A model generated the notes under the pieces. That model had not been told where the DNA came from and ran no database searches. It saw only the letters and a list, made by a program, of their open reading frames with translations. DNA of 24,709 bases from positions 1 to 24,709 of the forward strand of contig CAYWMN010000022.1 of NCBI GenBank assembly GCA_964459065.1, in the 5' to 3' direction. Of the stretch, positions 1 to 7,019 are shown in pieces. Each line of letters begins with the position of its first letter. Position 1 is the first letter of the stretch. The translations under genes and the position numbers were made by a program. The stretch is from JAMCXS01 sp964459065. Lineage in GTDB: Bacteria > Acidobacteriota > Terriglobia > UBA7540.

Positions 1-482
1 TCCTTGAAAACCGGATTCTCGCGGCTTGCATGGATCATCTTTGCCAGCAATCTTCCCGCCGTCGCTGCAATGTCCAAATCGACCTGGCCTTCAAGCAGCA
101 ACTTTTTCCACATGACTGAGCGCGCCGGGGCCGCCGTCATGATGTATAAGAAGTTTTCCCGGTCAACATGAATCACGCGTGGAATGCAGTCGCCGAGAAC
201 CGGCGACAGGCCCTCAATTGCGGCGGCTTCCCGAAAAATTCGTTGCCGGGTCGAGCGCCAGTCGTCTTCCACGCGCAGCTTAGCAAGCGACTGCTTGGCC
301 ACCCACCTCCCTTGCGGCCCTTCAATCAACAACACACTATTTGAAACGCCGCCACCAAGCTCCCGAATCACGAGTTGGTCCGGATTCCGAATGAGGCCCC
401 GCTGACCGAGGTATTCGCCAAGCGTCTCAGGAGCCAACGGATACCCGGCGGCCGGCTGCATACTGGAATTGGTTGCGCTCAT
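1..482 (-). CDS. Aminoglycoside phosphotransferase (APH)-family kinase, C-terminus cut by window edge
   Basis: This reading frame was found by translating the minus strand; it runs off the left edge, so only the N-terminal ~160 residues are visible. They include a glycine-rich nucleotide-binding loop (IRELGGGVSNSVLLIEG, about residues 37-53), a strand with the expected ATP-contacting lysine (WVAKQ), and the block LRVEDDWRS followed by an REAAAIEGL helix. This is the N-lobe pattern of the APH/methylthioribose-kinase-like small-molecule kinases. The catalytic HGD and DxD motifs would lie outside the window, so the substrate cannot be judged. The start is an ATG 10 bases after the stop of the zinc-ribbon gene, with only a weak purine-rich stretch before it. 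It is likely the third gene of an operon with the zinc-ribbon protein and the methyltransferase. Family fairly certain; function unknown. Confidence 0.75.
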   Translation of the reverse strand, partial: MSATNSSMQPAAGYPLAPETLGEYLGQRGLIRNPDQLVIRELGGGVSNSVLLIEGPQGRWVAKQSLAKLRVEDDWRSTRQRIFREAAAIEGLSPVLGDCIPRVIHVDRENFLYIMTAAPARSVMWKKLLLEGQVDLDIAATAGRLLAKMIHASRENPVFK

Positions 483-492
483 TGTAGCTTGC

Positions 493-726
493 TCAAATCC
501 TTTCGACCGGTTCCGCCATTGCGTTCAGCCGGCCCAACAAACGGTACCGCGCGCCGCACTTCCCACACCGCACTTCGCGTCCGCCGTCGGAGTCCTCACC
601 GTGAGAGTCTCCGACAAAGTTCGCCAGGCCGAAGTGGCCGTCCTCGGAAGCATAAAAATCAAACATCGCCGCATTGCAGCGCCTGCAGAACTGGCGCCGA
701 TGCTGCACCCCGTAGGATTTATTCAC
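493..726 (-). CDS. Small zinc-ribbon-type protein (77 aa), GTG start overlapping the methyltransferase
   Basis: A 77-residue protein that I do not recognise by name. It has two CxxC knuckles, CRRC near residue 14 and CGKC near residue 54, separated by an acidic, His-rich loop (HGEDSDGG), the layout of a single-zinc ribbon. The reading frame stays open further upstream, but a GTG overlaps the TGA of the methyltransferase (GTGA, 4-base overlap). This is a classic translational-coupling arrangement, so I place the start there. The C-terminal part (VRCGKCGARYRLLGR) reads like a metal or nucleic-acid binding knuckle. Its position between a methyltransferase and an APH-like kinase suggests co-transcription. 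Its role is unknown; a zinc-binding accessory or regulatory factor is only a guess. Confidence 0.6.
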   Translation of the reverse strand: MNKSYGVQHRRQFCRRCNAAMFDFYASEDGHFGLANFVGDSHGEDSDGGREVRCGKCGARYRLLGRLNAMAEPVERI

Positions 727-1427
727 GGCTGACCTGCCACCGCGGGAACTTCGGCCACAATCAAATCTGACCGGAAGCCCCATTGAGAAACTTGCTCCTG
801 CCAGGTTATCTTCCAGCCGTTCGCGGCCAGGACAGCCGCCACCGGAACCGGCCGGCAGCCTCCCACGACAAGTGGCATGTGCCGGTAGACCCACATCCAG
901 ACCGGATTGAGGATGCACCCTTGAACCGCCATGTTGAGGACAATCAATCGTCCGCTGGGTTTCAGCACGCGGCGGAACTCCCCCGTGGCAGCCTGGATGG
1001 CGGAGTCCGGAAATAAATCGAGCATATAGAAATTGAAAAGCGCGTCAAATGTCCCTTCGCGAAAAGGGAGCCGGCATGCGTCGGCACGACACAGAGCGTA
1101 GCTTCCATTGCGTTCCAACTTCAGCCGACGGCGGCTTCGGGCCAGCATCCGAGGGGCTTGATCGACGCCCACGCACCGGCTGAGATGCTTACTCCCGAGG
1201 AGTTTCAAGTAGAATTCGCCGCTGCCGACGGCCACCTCCAAAACGGAGTCGCCTTCCAGCAGGCAAGCTCGTTCATAAGCGCGCTGGGTTGCTTTGCTTT
1301 CAAAGAGCTTTGCCCAAATTCCGTAGAAGGGCGCCATGCGGTCGTACAACTTTTCCAACCGCGCACGATCCAGGTTCGCAAGCGCGCCTCCAGCACCCGG
1401 CGATTCGGATTGAAAATCTCCCAGCAT
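723..1427 (-). CDS. Class I SAM-dependent methyltransferase (UbiE/COQ5-like fold)
   Basis: A 234-residue protein with the Rossmann-like SAM-binding core. Motif I is VLEVAVGSGEF (about residues 62-72), followed by VGVDQAPRMLARSRRRL (motif II region), a DACRLPFREGTFDALF acidic/motif III region, and FRRVLKPSGRLIVLNMA (motif IV/V). The N-terminal helix YDRMAPFYGIW resembles the ubiquinone/menaquinone methyltransferase group. A bona fide menG lies elsewhere in this window, so this is more likely a paralogue with another acceptor. It is the first gene of a tight minus-strand operon; its stop overlaps the zinc-ribbon start. A sigma70-like promoter sits so close upstream that a transcript starting there would be essentially leaderless, so the true start could be slightly different. 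Fold very likely; substrate unknown. Confidence 0.85.
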   Translation of the reverse strand: MLGDFQSESPGAGGALANLDRARLEKLYDRMAPFYGIWAKLFESKATQRAYERACLLEGDSVLEVAVGSGEFYLKLLGSKHLSRCVGVDQAPRMLARSRRRLKLERNGSYALCRADACRLPFREGTFDALFNFYMLDLFPDSAIQAATGEFRRVLKPSGRLIVLNMAVQGCILNPVWMWVYRHMPLVVGGCRPVPVAAVLAANGWKITWQEQVSQWGFRSDLIVAEVPAVAGQP

Positions 1428-1430
1428 AAG

Positions 1431-1459
1431 ATAAGATGAAACCTAGATAGGCGTGTCAA
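1431..1459 (-). promoter_or_regulatory. Sigma70-like promoter for the methyltransferase operon
   Basis: On the minus strand TTGACA (1454-1459) is followed after exactly 17 bases by TCTTAT (1431-1436). The -10 element ends only 3 bases before the methyltransferase ATG, so the predicted transcript start falls on or within the start codon. Either the mRNA is leaderless, or translation begins further in. Confidence 0.5.
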
Positions 1460-1484
1460 CATCACAATCATATCAGGTGAATCC

Positions 1485-2501
1485 ATGGAACGGCGAACCC
1501 TCATCATTGGCGCAATCGCAGGCGGCATCGGCCTTCTGGAGTATTCGACGGTCACCCGATGGATGGACGGCATGCGCGATCCCGGGGGTCTATCCGTCAA
1601 AGCCTATCAGAAGTACGGCCAGCGCGCGGCGCTCATGGCCATTACGCCCAACGACCAGTTTTATGTGACCTCCAAGGGACTGTCTCCCAATGTCAACGCA
1701 AAGAAATGGGAGCTCAAGTTCGACGGCTTGGTCAAACATGCCTTTTCAATCAACTATCAGCAGCTGCTTGCGTTGCCCAGCATGGAAAAAGTCTACACGC
1801 TCGAATGTATTTCGAATGCCATTGGCGGCACGGCGATCGGCAACGCGAAATGGACCGGAACGCCCCTTAAGCCGTTGATTGAACGCGCCGGACCTCTGGG
1901 CAAGGCGACTCACGCGGCGATCCATGCCGCCGACGGGTTCTCATCCGGACATCCGCTCGAGCGGCTGTGGAACGAGGAAAACTTTCTCGCTTACAAAATG
2001 AATGGCGAAGACCTTCCGCCCGTCCATGGCTACCCGGTCCGCATCTTTATCCCCGGCAAATTCGGCATGAAGCAGCCCAAATGGGTTACCCGCATCGAGC
2101 TGGTCCAGAAACCTTATACCGGTTTCTGGGAAAGTCGTGGCTGGTCAGACCTTTGTGAACGCTGGGCACATGCCCGCTTTACGGACCTTCGGGACGGCGC
2201 CCGAATCAGCGGCCGCAACTTTGAATTCGCCGGCTACGCCATTGGAAACCTGGACGGCATCCGGGCTGTGCAAATCAGTTTTGATAACGGCAAGTCCTGG
2301 AAGCCGACCACCCTCTTCAGCAATCCCTCGCGGATCGTTTGGACGTTTTGGAAATATGTCTGGGTGAACCCGAAAAAGGGCACTTATCGAATTCGAGTGA
2401 GGGCGATTGACGGCACGGGGCGAGTGGAAGGACGCGGTCCAACCTCGACGTTTCCCAATGGCGCTACCGGCCAGGAAGTTATGAAAGTAAAAGTTGCCTG
2501 A
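1485..2501 (+). CDS. Membrane-anchored molybdopterin-dependent oxidoreductase (sulfite oxidase/YedY-like)
   Basis: A 338-residue protein of the oxidoreductase molybdopterin-binding superfamily. The molybdenum-ligand cysteine is C108 in LECISN. Around it are GNAKWTGTPL (about 119-128) and HGYPVRIFIPGKFGMKQPKW (about 180-199), the conserved pterin-binding elements of sulfite-oxidase-type enzymes. The C-terminal ~100 residues (QISFDNGKSW, RIRVRAIDGTGRVE) form the Ig-like dimerisation domain of SorA/SUOX. The N-terminus has two arginines followed by a hydrophobic segment (TLIIGAIAGGIGLLEY), giving a membrane anchor or weak twin-arginine signal, so it probably acts outside the cytoplasmic membrane. 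CAGGTG 8 bases before the ATG serves as ribosome-binding site. No heme subunit or YedZ partner is adjacent. Sulfite oxidation and methionine-sulfoxide reduction are both possible. Confidence 0.85.
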   Translation: MERRTLIIGAIAGGIGLLEYSTVTRWMDGMRDPGGLSVKAYQKYGQRAALMAITPNDQFYVTSKGLSPNVNAKKWELKFDGLVKHAFSINYQQLLALPSMEKVYTLECISNAIGGTAIGNAKWTGTPLKPLIERAGPLGKATHAAIHAADGFSSGHPLERLWNEENFLAYKMNGEDLPPVHGYPVRIFIPGKFGMKQPKWVTRIELVQKPYTGFWESRGWSDLCERWAHARFTDLRDGARISGRNFEFAGYAIGNLDGIRAVQISFDNGKSWKPTTLFSNPSRIVWTFWKYVWVNPKKGTYRIRVRAIDGTGRVEGRGPTSTFPNGATGQEVMKVKVA

Positions 2502-2592
2502 GGTTTGCCGCAAGCCTCCACCACGCAGGCGTCTTAAGTTCCAGCCCAGACCCTTCACCCGGCGCAGCACGGCGCCTGGGGAGCGCCTTCCG

Positions 2593-2742
2593 CTACTTTG
2601 CGAGATACTTCTCAGGGTCCTGGTCAAATTTGGTCTTGCATCCGGGCGCGCAAAAGTAAATCGTCTGGCCCTTGTATTCGCTTTTCGCCGCGGCTTTCTC
2701 TGAGTCAATCGTCATCTTACATACCGGATCAACAACTTGCAT
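2593..2742 (-). CDS. YHS-domain small protein (49 aa)
   Basis: A short gene found by translating the minus strand. It encodes a complete, free-standing YHS domain: it begins MQVVDPVCKMTID, continues YKGQTIYFCAPGCKTKF, and ends DPEKYLAK. This matches the family pattern DPVCxM, Y-x-G-x-x-Y-x-F-C, C-x-x-x-F, DPEKYL. Cysteines 8, 31 and 35 are the likely metal ligands. YHS domains are found as metal-binding modules in copper/heavy-metal ATPases, some monooxygenases and as stand-alone proteins; copper or other soft-metal handling is the general inference. A strong GGGAGGA site stands 4-5 bases before the ATG. It converges with the molybdopterin oxidoreductase. Identification is firm despite the length. 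Confidence 0.88.
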   Translation of the reverse strand: MQVVDPVCKMTIDSEKAAAKSEYKGQTIYFCAPGCKTKFDQDPEKYLAK

Positions 2743-2868
2743 AATTCCTCCCTTGGTTCAAAACGCAAATAGTTTCTTACTCCTCAAGATTATTCCATCA
2801 TCACAGGGAAAATCCACCTCGAACGGGCCTCGGCGGGGCAGGCTTTCAGATAAGCTGTAAGCTGAAAT

Positions 2869-3213
2869 TCAGATCAGCGAGAGCTGGCGGGAGGATCGCC
2901 GCATTTGTAGCCGAAACTCATTGCAGATTTCCGCGCGGGCTTCAGGAGAGAGCGACGCGAGAGCTTCCGCCGGCGCCGGAAAGCGGTCGGCCAGACGATA
3001 TTTGCCGCTCAGCATGGTGGTCACAGCAATCAGTCCCAGGATCTCCTCATCTTTGGGTTCACGACCATTAAAATAATCGGCGAAACCTTCCGTCTCAGAT
3101 GCCGACTGCTTAACAAGCGTCCGAACTTGCCGAATGAAGTAATCCTGAATCTTTCTCCCTGCCATTTCCATTCCCCGGGTTCCCGCAAATTCGCGCCCAC
3201 TCAACAGCGGCAT
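2869..3213 (-). CDS. Unknown small protein (up to 114 aa)
   Basis: I do not recognise this protein. It is mainly helical in appearance, with an internal GRKIQDYFIRQVRTLVKQ helix, an acidic middle (NGREPKDEEILGLIAVTT) and a basic C-terminus (LQMRRSSRQLSLI). There is no signal peptide or membrane segment. The start is uncertain: the first ATG has GGAG only 2 bases away, while internal ATGs at residues 15 and 17 (MEMAGRK) also follow purine-rich sequence, giving about 98-100 residues. It lies 27 bases downstream of the CxxC protein on the same strand, so the two are probably co-transcribed. Its composition and open frame support a real gene, but no function can be assigned. Confidence 0.55.
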   Translation of the reverse strand: MPLLSGREFAGTRGMEMAGRKIQDYFIRQVRTLVKQSASETEGFADYFNGREPKDEEILGLIAVTTMLSGKYRLADRFPAPAEALASLSPEARAEICNEFRLQMRRSSRQLSLI

Positions 3214-3240
3214 TGCTCCGGCCAGGCACCGGTCTTCCGC

Positions 3241-3486
3241 TCAAAACGGTATCCGGGAGGTCAACTCTGAAAGGTTGCGGAGCAAACCTTCCTCGCCGAG
3301 TTCTGCCTTCAAGCGCCTGCACCCAGGACAGATCAGGATGATGCTGGCGACGCGTTCGCCTTCGATACGCTTGACTTCCCAGCCTGTGCTGATGGCCTCT
3401 TCAGCGGCCGGTAATTTACGGTCGCAGTACCAGCAATAACCTTCATTCGTCGAACAGATAGCGCGCAAGGCGTCATGGACATCCAT
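3241..3486 (-). CDS. Small CxxC...CxxC protein (81 aa), probable zinc-binding
   Basis: An unrecognised protein with two cysteine pairs, CWYC near residue 18 and CPGC near residue 55, about 34 residues apart. This is the layout of a treble-clef or zinc-ribbon fold and is faintly similar to HNH-type small proteins (CWYCDRKL), but no nuclease catalytic histidine is evident. The frame is open to a TTG 12 bases upstream. GGAGG lies 5 bases before the ATG of MDVHDALRAI, so that ATG is the better start. Its ribosome-binding site directly follows the T-run of the terminator after nrdJ. It is probably paired with the unknown gene just downstream. Confidence 0.6.
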   Translation of the reverse strand: MDVHDALRAICSTNEGYCWYCDRKLPAAEEAISTGWEVKRIEGERVASIILICPGCRRLKAELGEEGLLRNLSELTSRIPF

Positions 3487-3493
3487 GCGTTCC

Positions 3494-3535
3494 TCCAAAA
3501 AAGGAAGGGGCTGCCTCGCAACTGAAACAGCCCCT
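3494..3535 (-). terminator. Intrinsic terminator after nrdJ
   Basis: On the minus strand an 8-bp stem (AGGGGCTG paired with CAGCCCCT, arms 3506-3513 and 3528-3535) with a 14-base loop is followed by TTCCTTTTTT. It lies about 100 bases after the nrdJ stop and immediately before the ribosome-binding site of the next gene. Confidence 0.7.
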
Positions 3536-3638
3536 CTCCATTGCCGTGTTCCCGGTTCGAATCACGTGTACGTTCAAAGCTTGTCGCCTGCCTCCAAAAC
3601 CCGCGGTTTCTCCAGACGTCTGCTCCCGAACGGAGCTT

Positions 3639-6545
3639 TTACGAGCATCCGCTGGTGCTGCCGCAATTCATGCAGCGGTAACACGCCCCATTGCGAACCA
3701 TGATGGCGCCGCAATCAGCGCACGAGGGAGCGTCATCCTCGGCGGAAACATCCACTCCGGCAAGCCCGGGCTGATTTGGCGAAGCTTGCCCGGCAGGTCC
3801 GGCAGACGCCTGGTTAAACTGCGTCGCCAGATCCGCCGCTTTGGCGGACTCCTTCCCGTTCAACTTTTCAATACTGGCGCCCTCACGCGGCTGCGCATCG
3901 CGCGGCAGGAACTTGTAAGCCAGCCAGCGGAAGATATAATCCATGACCGACTTGGCGTAACGGATCTCCGGATGGGGAGTCCAGCCGCTCGGCTCAAAGC
4001 GCGTGTGGCTAAGCTTGTCACACAGCACCTTCAACGGAACGCCGTATTGCAAAGCCAGCGAAACCGCCGTGGCGAAAGAATCCATCAGGCCGGAAACCGT
4101 CGAGCCCTCTTTGGCCATGGTAATGAAAATTTCACCCGGCTGGCCGTCTTCATACAGCCCCACCGTCAGATAACCCTCATGCCCGCCAACCGAAAACTTG
4201 TGAGTGATCGCCCGTCGCTCATCATTGAGCTTTCGCCGGAAAGGCTTGGGCCGGGCAGCCCGCGGCGCAGCCACTTCCTCTTCCGCACCCGCGCCGGATG
4301 GAGCAGACGGCATCTGCTTGGCGTCGGAAGTATTCAGGGGCTGGCTGCGTTTTGAACCGTTCCGGTATATGGCAATGGCCTTAAGGCCCATCCGCCACGC
4401 CTCAAGATAGGCGTTTGAAATCTCTTCCGCCGTGGTTTCCTCCGGCATGTTCACGGTTTTTGAGATCGCCCCGGAAATAAACGGCTGCACCGCCGCCATC
4501 ATTCGAATGTGGCCCATGTAATGAATCGCCCGCCTTCCCTTGGCGGGTTTCAAGGAGCAGTCAAACACCGGCAAGTGCTTGGCCTTCAAGTGGGGCGCGC
4601 CTTCGATGGTGCCGTTCTGGTCGATGTAATTCACAATTTCCGCGGCTTCCTGATCCGTATAACCGAGTTTCAGCAAAGCCAGTGGAACAATGTTGTTCAC
4701 GATCTTGATCAGCCCGCCGCCAACCAGCTTCTTATATTTCACCAGCGCCAGATCGGGCTCCACGCCTGTCGTGTCGCAATCCATCATGAAACCAATGGTT
4801 CCCGTCGGGGCCAAGACCGTTACCTGGGCGTTCCGGTAGCCGTGCTTCATGCCGCTTGCCAGACATTCATCCCAAACCTTCTTCGCCCCTTCCCACAAAT
4901 GCTCCGGAACATTGCGCACATTGATGTCCTCCAGCGCTTTCCGGTGCATGGAAATCACTTCCAGGAAGGAATCCCGGTTTTTCTCGTAACCCTGACAGGG
5001 GCCGATCTCTCCGGCAATGCGTGAAGACGCCAGGTAAGCCTGGCCATGCATTACAGCCGTGATCGCCGCCGCAAAGTCGCGCCCGGCGTCGGAATCATAC
5101 GGGAAGCCGTTGGCCATCAGCAGCGCGCCGAGATTGGCATAGCCCAGGCCCAGCGGCCGGAAATTATGCGAGTTTTCCGCGATCTTTTGGGTGGGGTAAC
5201 TGGCGTTATCAACCAGAATCTCCTGGGCGACAATCAAGACTTCCACCGCGTGCCGAAACGCTTCCAGGTCAAACTTCAAGTCCTGCGTCACAAACTTCAT
5301 CAGGTTCAACGATGCCAGGTTGCAGGCGGAATCGTCCAGGAACATGTACTCGCTGCAGGGATTCGAAGCGTTGATAGGGCCCGTCGCTTTTGAGGTGTGC
5401 CACTTATTGATGGTGCTGTCGAACTGCATGCCGGGGTCACCGCACTGCCAGGCCGAATCCGCTATCTTGCGCATCAGGTCGCGGGCGCGATAGGAGTGAA
5501 TGGGTTCGCCCGTCGTGATCCCCCTCGTAGCCCAATCCTCGTCCTTGACGACAGCCTCCATAAACTCATCGCTAACGCGGACACTGTTGTTGGCGTTCTG
5601 GAAGAAAATGGAGCTGTAGGCTTCGCCATCCAGCGCTGAATCATAGCCGGCGTCAACCAGAGTCCAGGCCTTCTGCTCCTCTTTGGCTTTGCACTCAATA
5701 AAGTCCACGATATCCGGATGATCGATATTCAGGATCACCATCTTGGCCGCGCGCCGCGTTTTACCGCCGGACTTGATGACGCCCGCAAAAGCGTCATAGC
5801 CTTTCATAAACGAAAGAGGCCCCGAGGCCACACCGCCACCCGACAGCGTCTCAATGGAGGACCGTAGCGGGGAGAGGTTCGTCCCTGTGCCTGAACCCCA
5901 CTTGAAGAGCATCCCTTCAGTTTTCGCCAGCGTCAGGATGCTATCGAGGTTGTCCTGAACGGAATTGATGAAGCAGGCGGAACACTGCGGGTGACGGTAG
6001 GCCTCAGTTTCCTGCTGAATGGTCGAGGTCGCGGGGTCCCAAAACCATCCGTTTCCCTTCGAGCTGCGCTGATACTTGTGCCACAGACCACAGTTGAACC
6101 AGACGGGCGAATTAAAAGCCGCCTTTTGCCGGATCAGAAGGTGGGTCAGGTCATCGTGGAAGGCTTGGGCATCCTCTTGAGATTGAAAGTATCCGCCCTC
6201 AAGTCCCCACTGGGAAATGGTGTCAGCAACGCGGCTGACCAACTGCCGAACGCTCGATTCCCGCTCCGGCGTTCCGGCCTTGCCGTGGAAATACTTCGAA
6301 GCCACGATATTGGTAGCCGTCATCGACCAGTCTTTGGGGACTTCCACGTTCCGCTGCTCAAAAATCGTCTCGCCCTTCTCGTTCTGGATCGACGCCGTCC
6401 TCAGCTCCCACTCGACCTCATCAAAGGGATGCACGCCGGGCTTCGTAAAGAAACGCTTGAGGCTGATCCCTGATGGTTTGGGAGCTTTCGCCGCAGACGT
6501 TGCCGTCTTCTGAGTTTCCACTGAAAAAGTATCGCGATCCGCCAT
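3639..6545 (-). CDS. nrdJ: Adenosylcobalamin-dependent (class II) ribonucleoside-diphosphate reductase
   Basis: A 968-residue enzyme that reduces ribonucleotides to deoxyribonucleotides, with B12 generating the thiyl radical, so it needs no oxygen or separate radical subunit. The finger-loop motif NPCSE (about 395-399) carries the thiyl cysteine with the flanking Asn and Glu. SACNLASLNL supplies a redox cysteine 11 residues later, and PQCSACFI (about 187-193) supplies its partner. Other family blocks are FNSPVWFNCGL, GSGTGTNLSPLRSS, GGKTRRAAKMVILN and APTGTIGFMMDCDTTG. The C-terminus ends in a zinc-finger-like tail (CADC...CYRCMNCGSTSGCS) typical of the long NrdJ type and used for thiol shuttling. 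The ATG is preceded by GGGGAGG at 5 bases. Its own promoter, a predicted NrdR-box pair and a terminator frame it as a single-gene unit. Confidence 0.97.
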   Translation of the reverse strand: MADRDTFSVETQKTATSAAKAPKPSGISLKRFFTKPGVHPFDEVEWELRTASIQNEKGETIFEQRNVEVPKDWSMTATNIVASKYFHGKAGTPERESSVRQLVSRVADTISQWGLEGGYFQSQEDAQAFHDDLTHLLIRQKAAFNSPVWFNCGLWHKYQRSSKGNGWFWDPATSTIQQETEAYRHPQCSACFINSVQDNLDSILTLAKTEGMLFKWGSGTGTNLSPLRSSIETLSGGGVASGPLSFMKGYDAFAGVIKSGGKTRRAAKMVILNIDHPDIVDFIECKAKEEQKAWTLVDAGYDSALDGEAYSSIFFQNANNSVRVSDEFMEAVVKDEDWATRGITTGEPIHSYRARDLMRKIADSAWQCGDPGMQFDSTINKWHTSKATGPINASNPCSEYMFLDDSACNLASLNLMKFVTQDLKFDLEAFRHAVEVLIVAQEILVDNASYPTQKIAENSHNFRPLGLGYANLGALLMANGFPYDSDAGRDFAAAITAVMHGQAYLASSRIAGEIGPCQGYEKNRDSFLEVISMHRKALEDINVRNVPEHLWEGAKKVWDECLASGMKHGYRNAQVTVLAPTGTIGFMMDCDTTGVEPDLALVKYKKLVGGGLIKIVNNIVPLALLKLGYTDQEAAEIVNYIDQNGTIEGAPHLKAKHLPVFDCSLKPAKGRRAIHYMGHIRMMAAVQPFISGAISKTVNMPEETTAEEISNAYLEAWRMGLKAIAIYRNGSKRSQPLNTSDAKQMPSAPSGAGAEEEVAAPRAARPKPFRRKLNDERRAITHKFSVGGHEGYLTVGLYEDGQPGEIFITMAKEGSTVSGLMDSFATAVSLALQYGVPLKVLCDKLSHTRFEPSGWTPHPEIRYAKSVMDYIFRWLAYKFLPRDAQPREGASIEKLNGKESAKAADLATQFNQASAGPAGQASPNQPGLAGVDVSAEDDAPSCADCGAIMVRNGACYRCMNCGSTSGCS

Positions 6546-6558
6546 GAGAGCCTCCCCG

Positions 6559-6591
6559 AGTGTCTAAAGTCAGCGTCAGTGTTCAAAGTCA
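6559..6591. repeat. Two 14-base direct repeats in the nrdJ leader
   Basis: AGTGTCTAAAGTCA (6559-6572) and AGTGTTCAAAGTCA (6578-6591) agree at 12 of 14 positions and lie 19 bases apart start to start. They sit just upstream of the nrdJ ribosome-binding site, inside the predicted 5' leader. Function unknown. Confidence 0.7.
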
Positions 6592-6732
6592 CGCCCGGCC
6601 GTTGCGCCCACCCCGGCTCGCGAGGGACTCAAGCCGCCATCAAGAAATCGACCGTGCGCCGAGCTTGCTGAGGCTTGCTGTATGGTGTCGGAAAAAACCG
6701 TCCTCAAAACAGCCACTGACTTCACTTCGCGG

Positions 6733-6762
6733 AGTCTACCGCCAGGCTAGAAAGGATGTCAA
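6733..6762 (-). promoter_or_regulatory. Sigma70-like promoter of nrdJ
   Basis: On the minus strand TTGACA (6757-6762) is followed by an 18-base spacer and TAGACT (6733-6738). The predicted leader to the nrdJ ATG is about 180 nt, unusually long, and contains the 14-base direct repeats. No recognisable cobalamin riboswitch core was seen in the sense orientation. Confidence 0.6.
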
Positions 6763-6769
6763 GACAAAA

Positions 6770-6816
6770 CTACAAAGGGTGGGGTTTTTTTAACAATCCG
6801 CCCCCATATCTTGTGG
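6770..6816 (-). promoter_or_regulatory. Putative pair of NrdR boxes upstream of nrdJ
   Basis: On the minus strand CCACAAGATATGGGGG (complement of 6801-6816) resembles the 16-base partially palindromic NrdR box (CACAA..AT..GTG-like). A second, weaker 16-mer at 6770-6785 (CTACAAAGGGTGGGGT on plus) matches it at 10 of 16 positions. The linker is 15 bases, so the centres are 31 apart, as is characteristic of tandem NrdR sites. They lie directly upstream of the -35 element. NrdR is the general ATP/dATP-sensing repressor of ribonucleotide reductase genes, so this fits the gene. The remaining 6817-7019 stretch holds nothing I can recognise. Confidence 0.5.
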
Positions 6817-7019
6817 ACGCCAGACACACCCCATCCACCCCTCAAACTGCCGAAAGCCGCAGTTTAAGCGCTTTCCTTCCCCTTTATTCAGGATATCCCT
6901 TTAATGGCTGGCTGGCAAATACAGCGACGGCGACACCGGTCGAGCGCGTCAAGGACCCAAGGGTAAGCAGGGAGACACGCGGGCCTTTTGTGAAACGAGC
7001 CCCGATCAACGGAGAAGAC

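Noticed and set aside
2145..2708. A 187-codon minus-strand frame
   Set aside because: Antisense to the molybdopterin oxidoreductase and overlapping the YHS gene in another frame; arginine-rich shadow composition.
3545..3570. GGTTCGAATC, resembling a tRNA T-arm
   Set aside because: The flanking 5-base arms do not pair, and no acceptor, D-arm or anticodon arm can be folded around it.
3546..4355. A 269-codon plus-strand frame
   Set aside because: Antisense to the 3' end of nrdJ, whose protein is unmistakable; arginine-rich shadow.
6711..6718. AGCCACTG, the conserved core of adenosylcobalamin riboswitches, near a B12-dependent gene
   Set aside because: It is on the plus strand while nrdJ is read from the minus strand, and no other riboswitch elements are present in the sense orientation.
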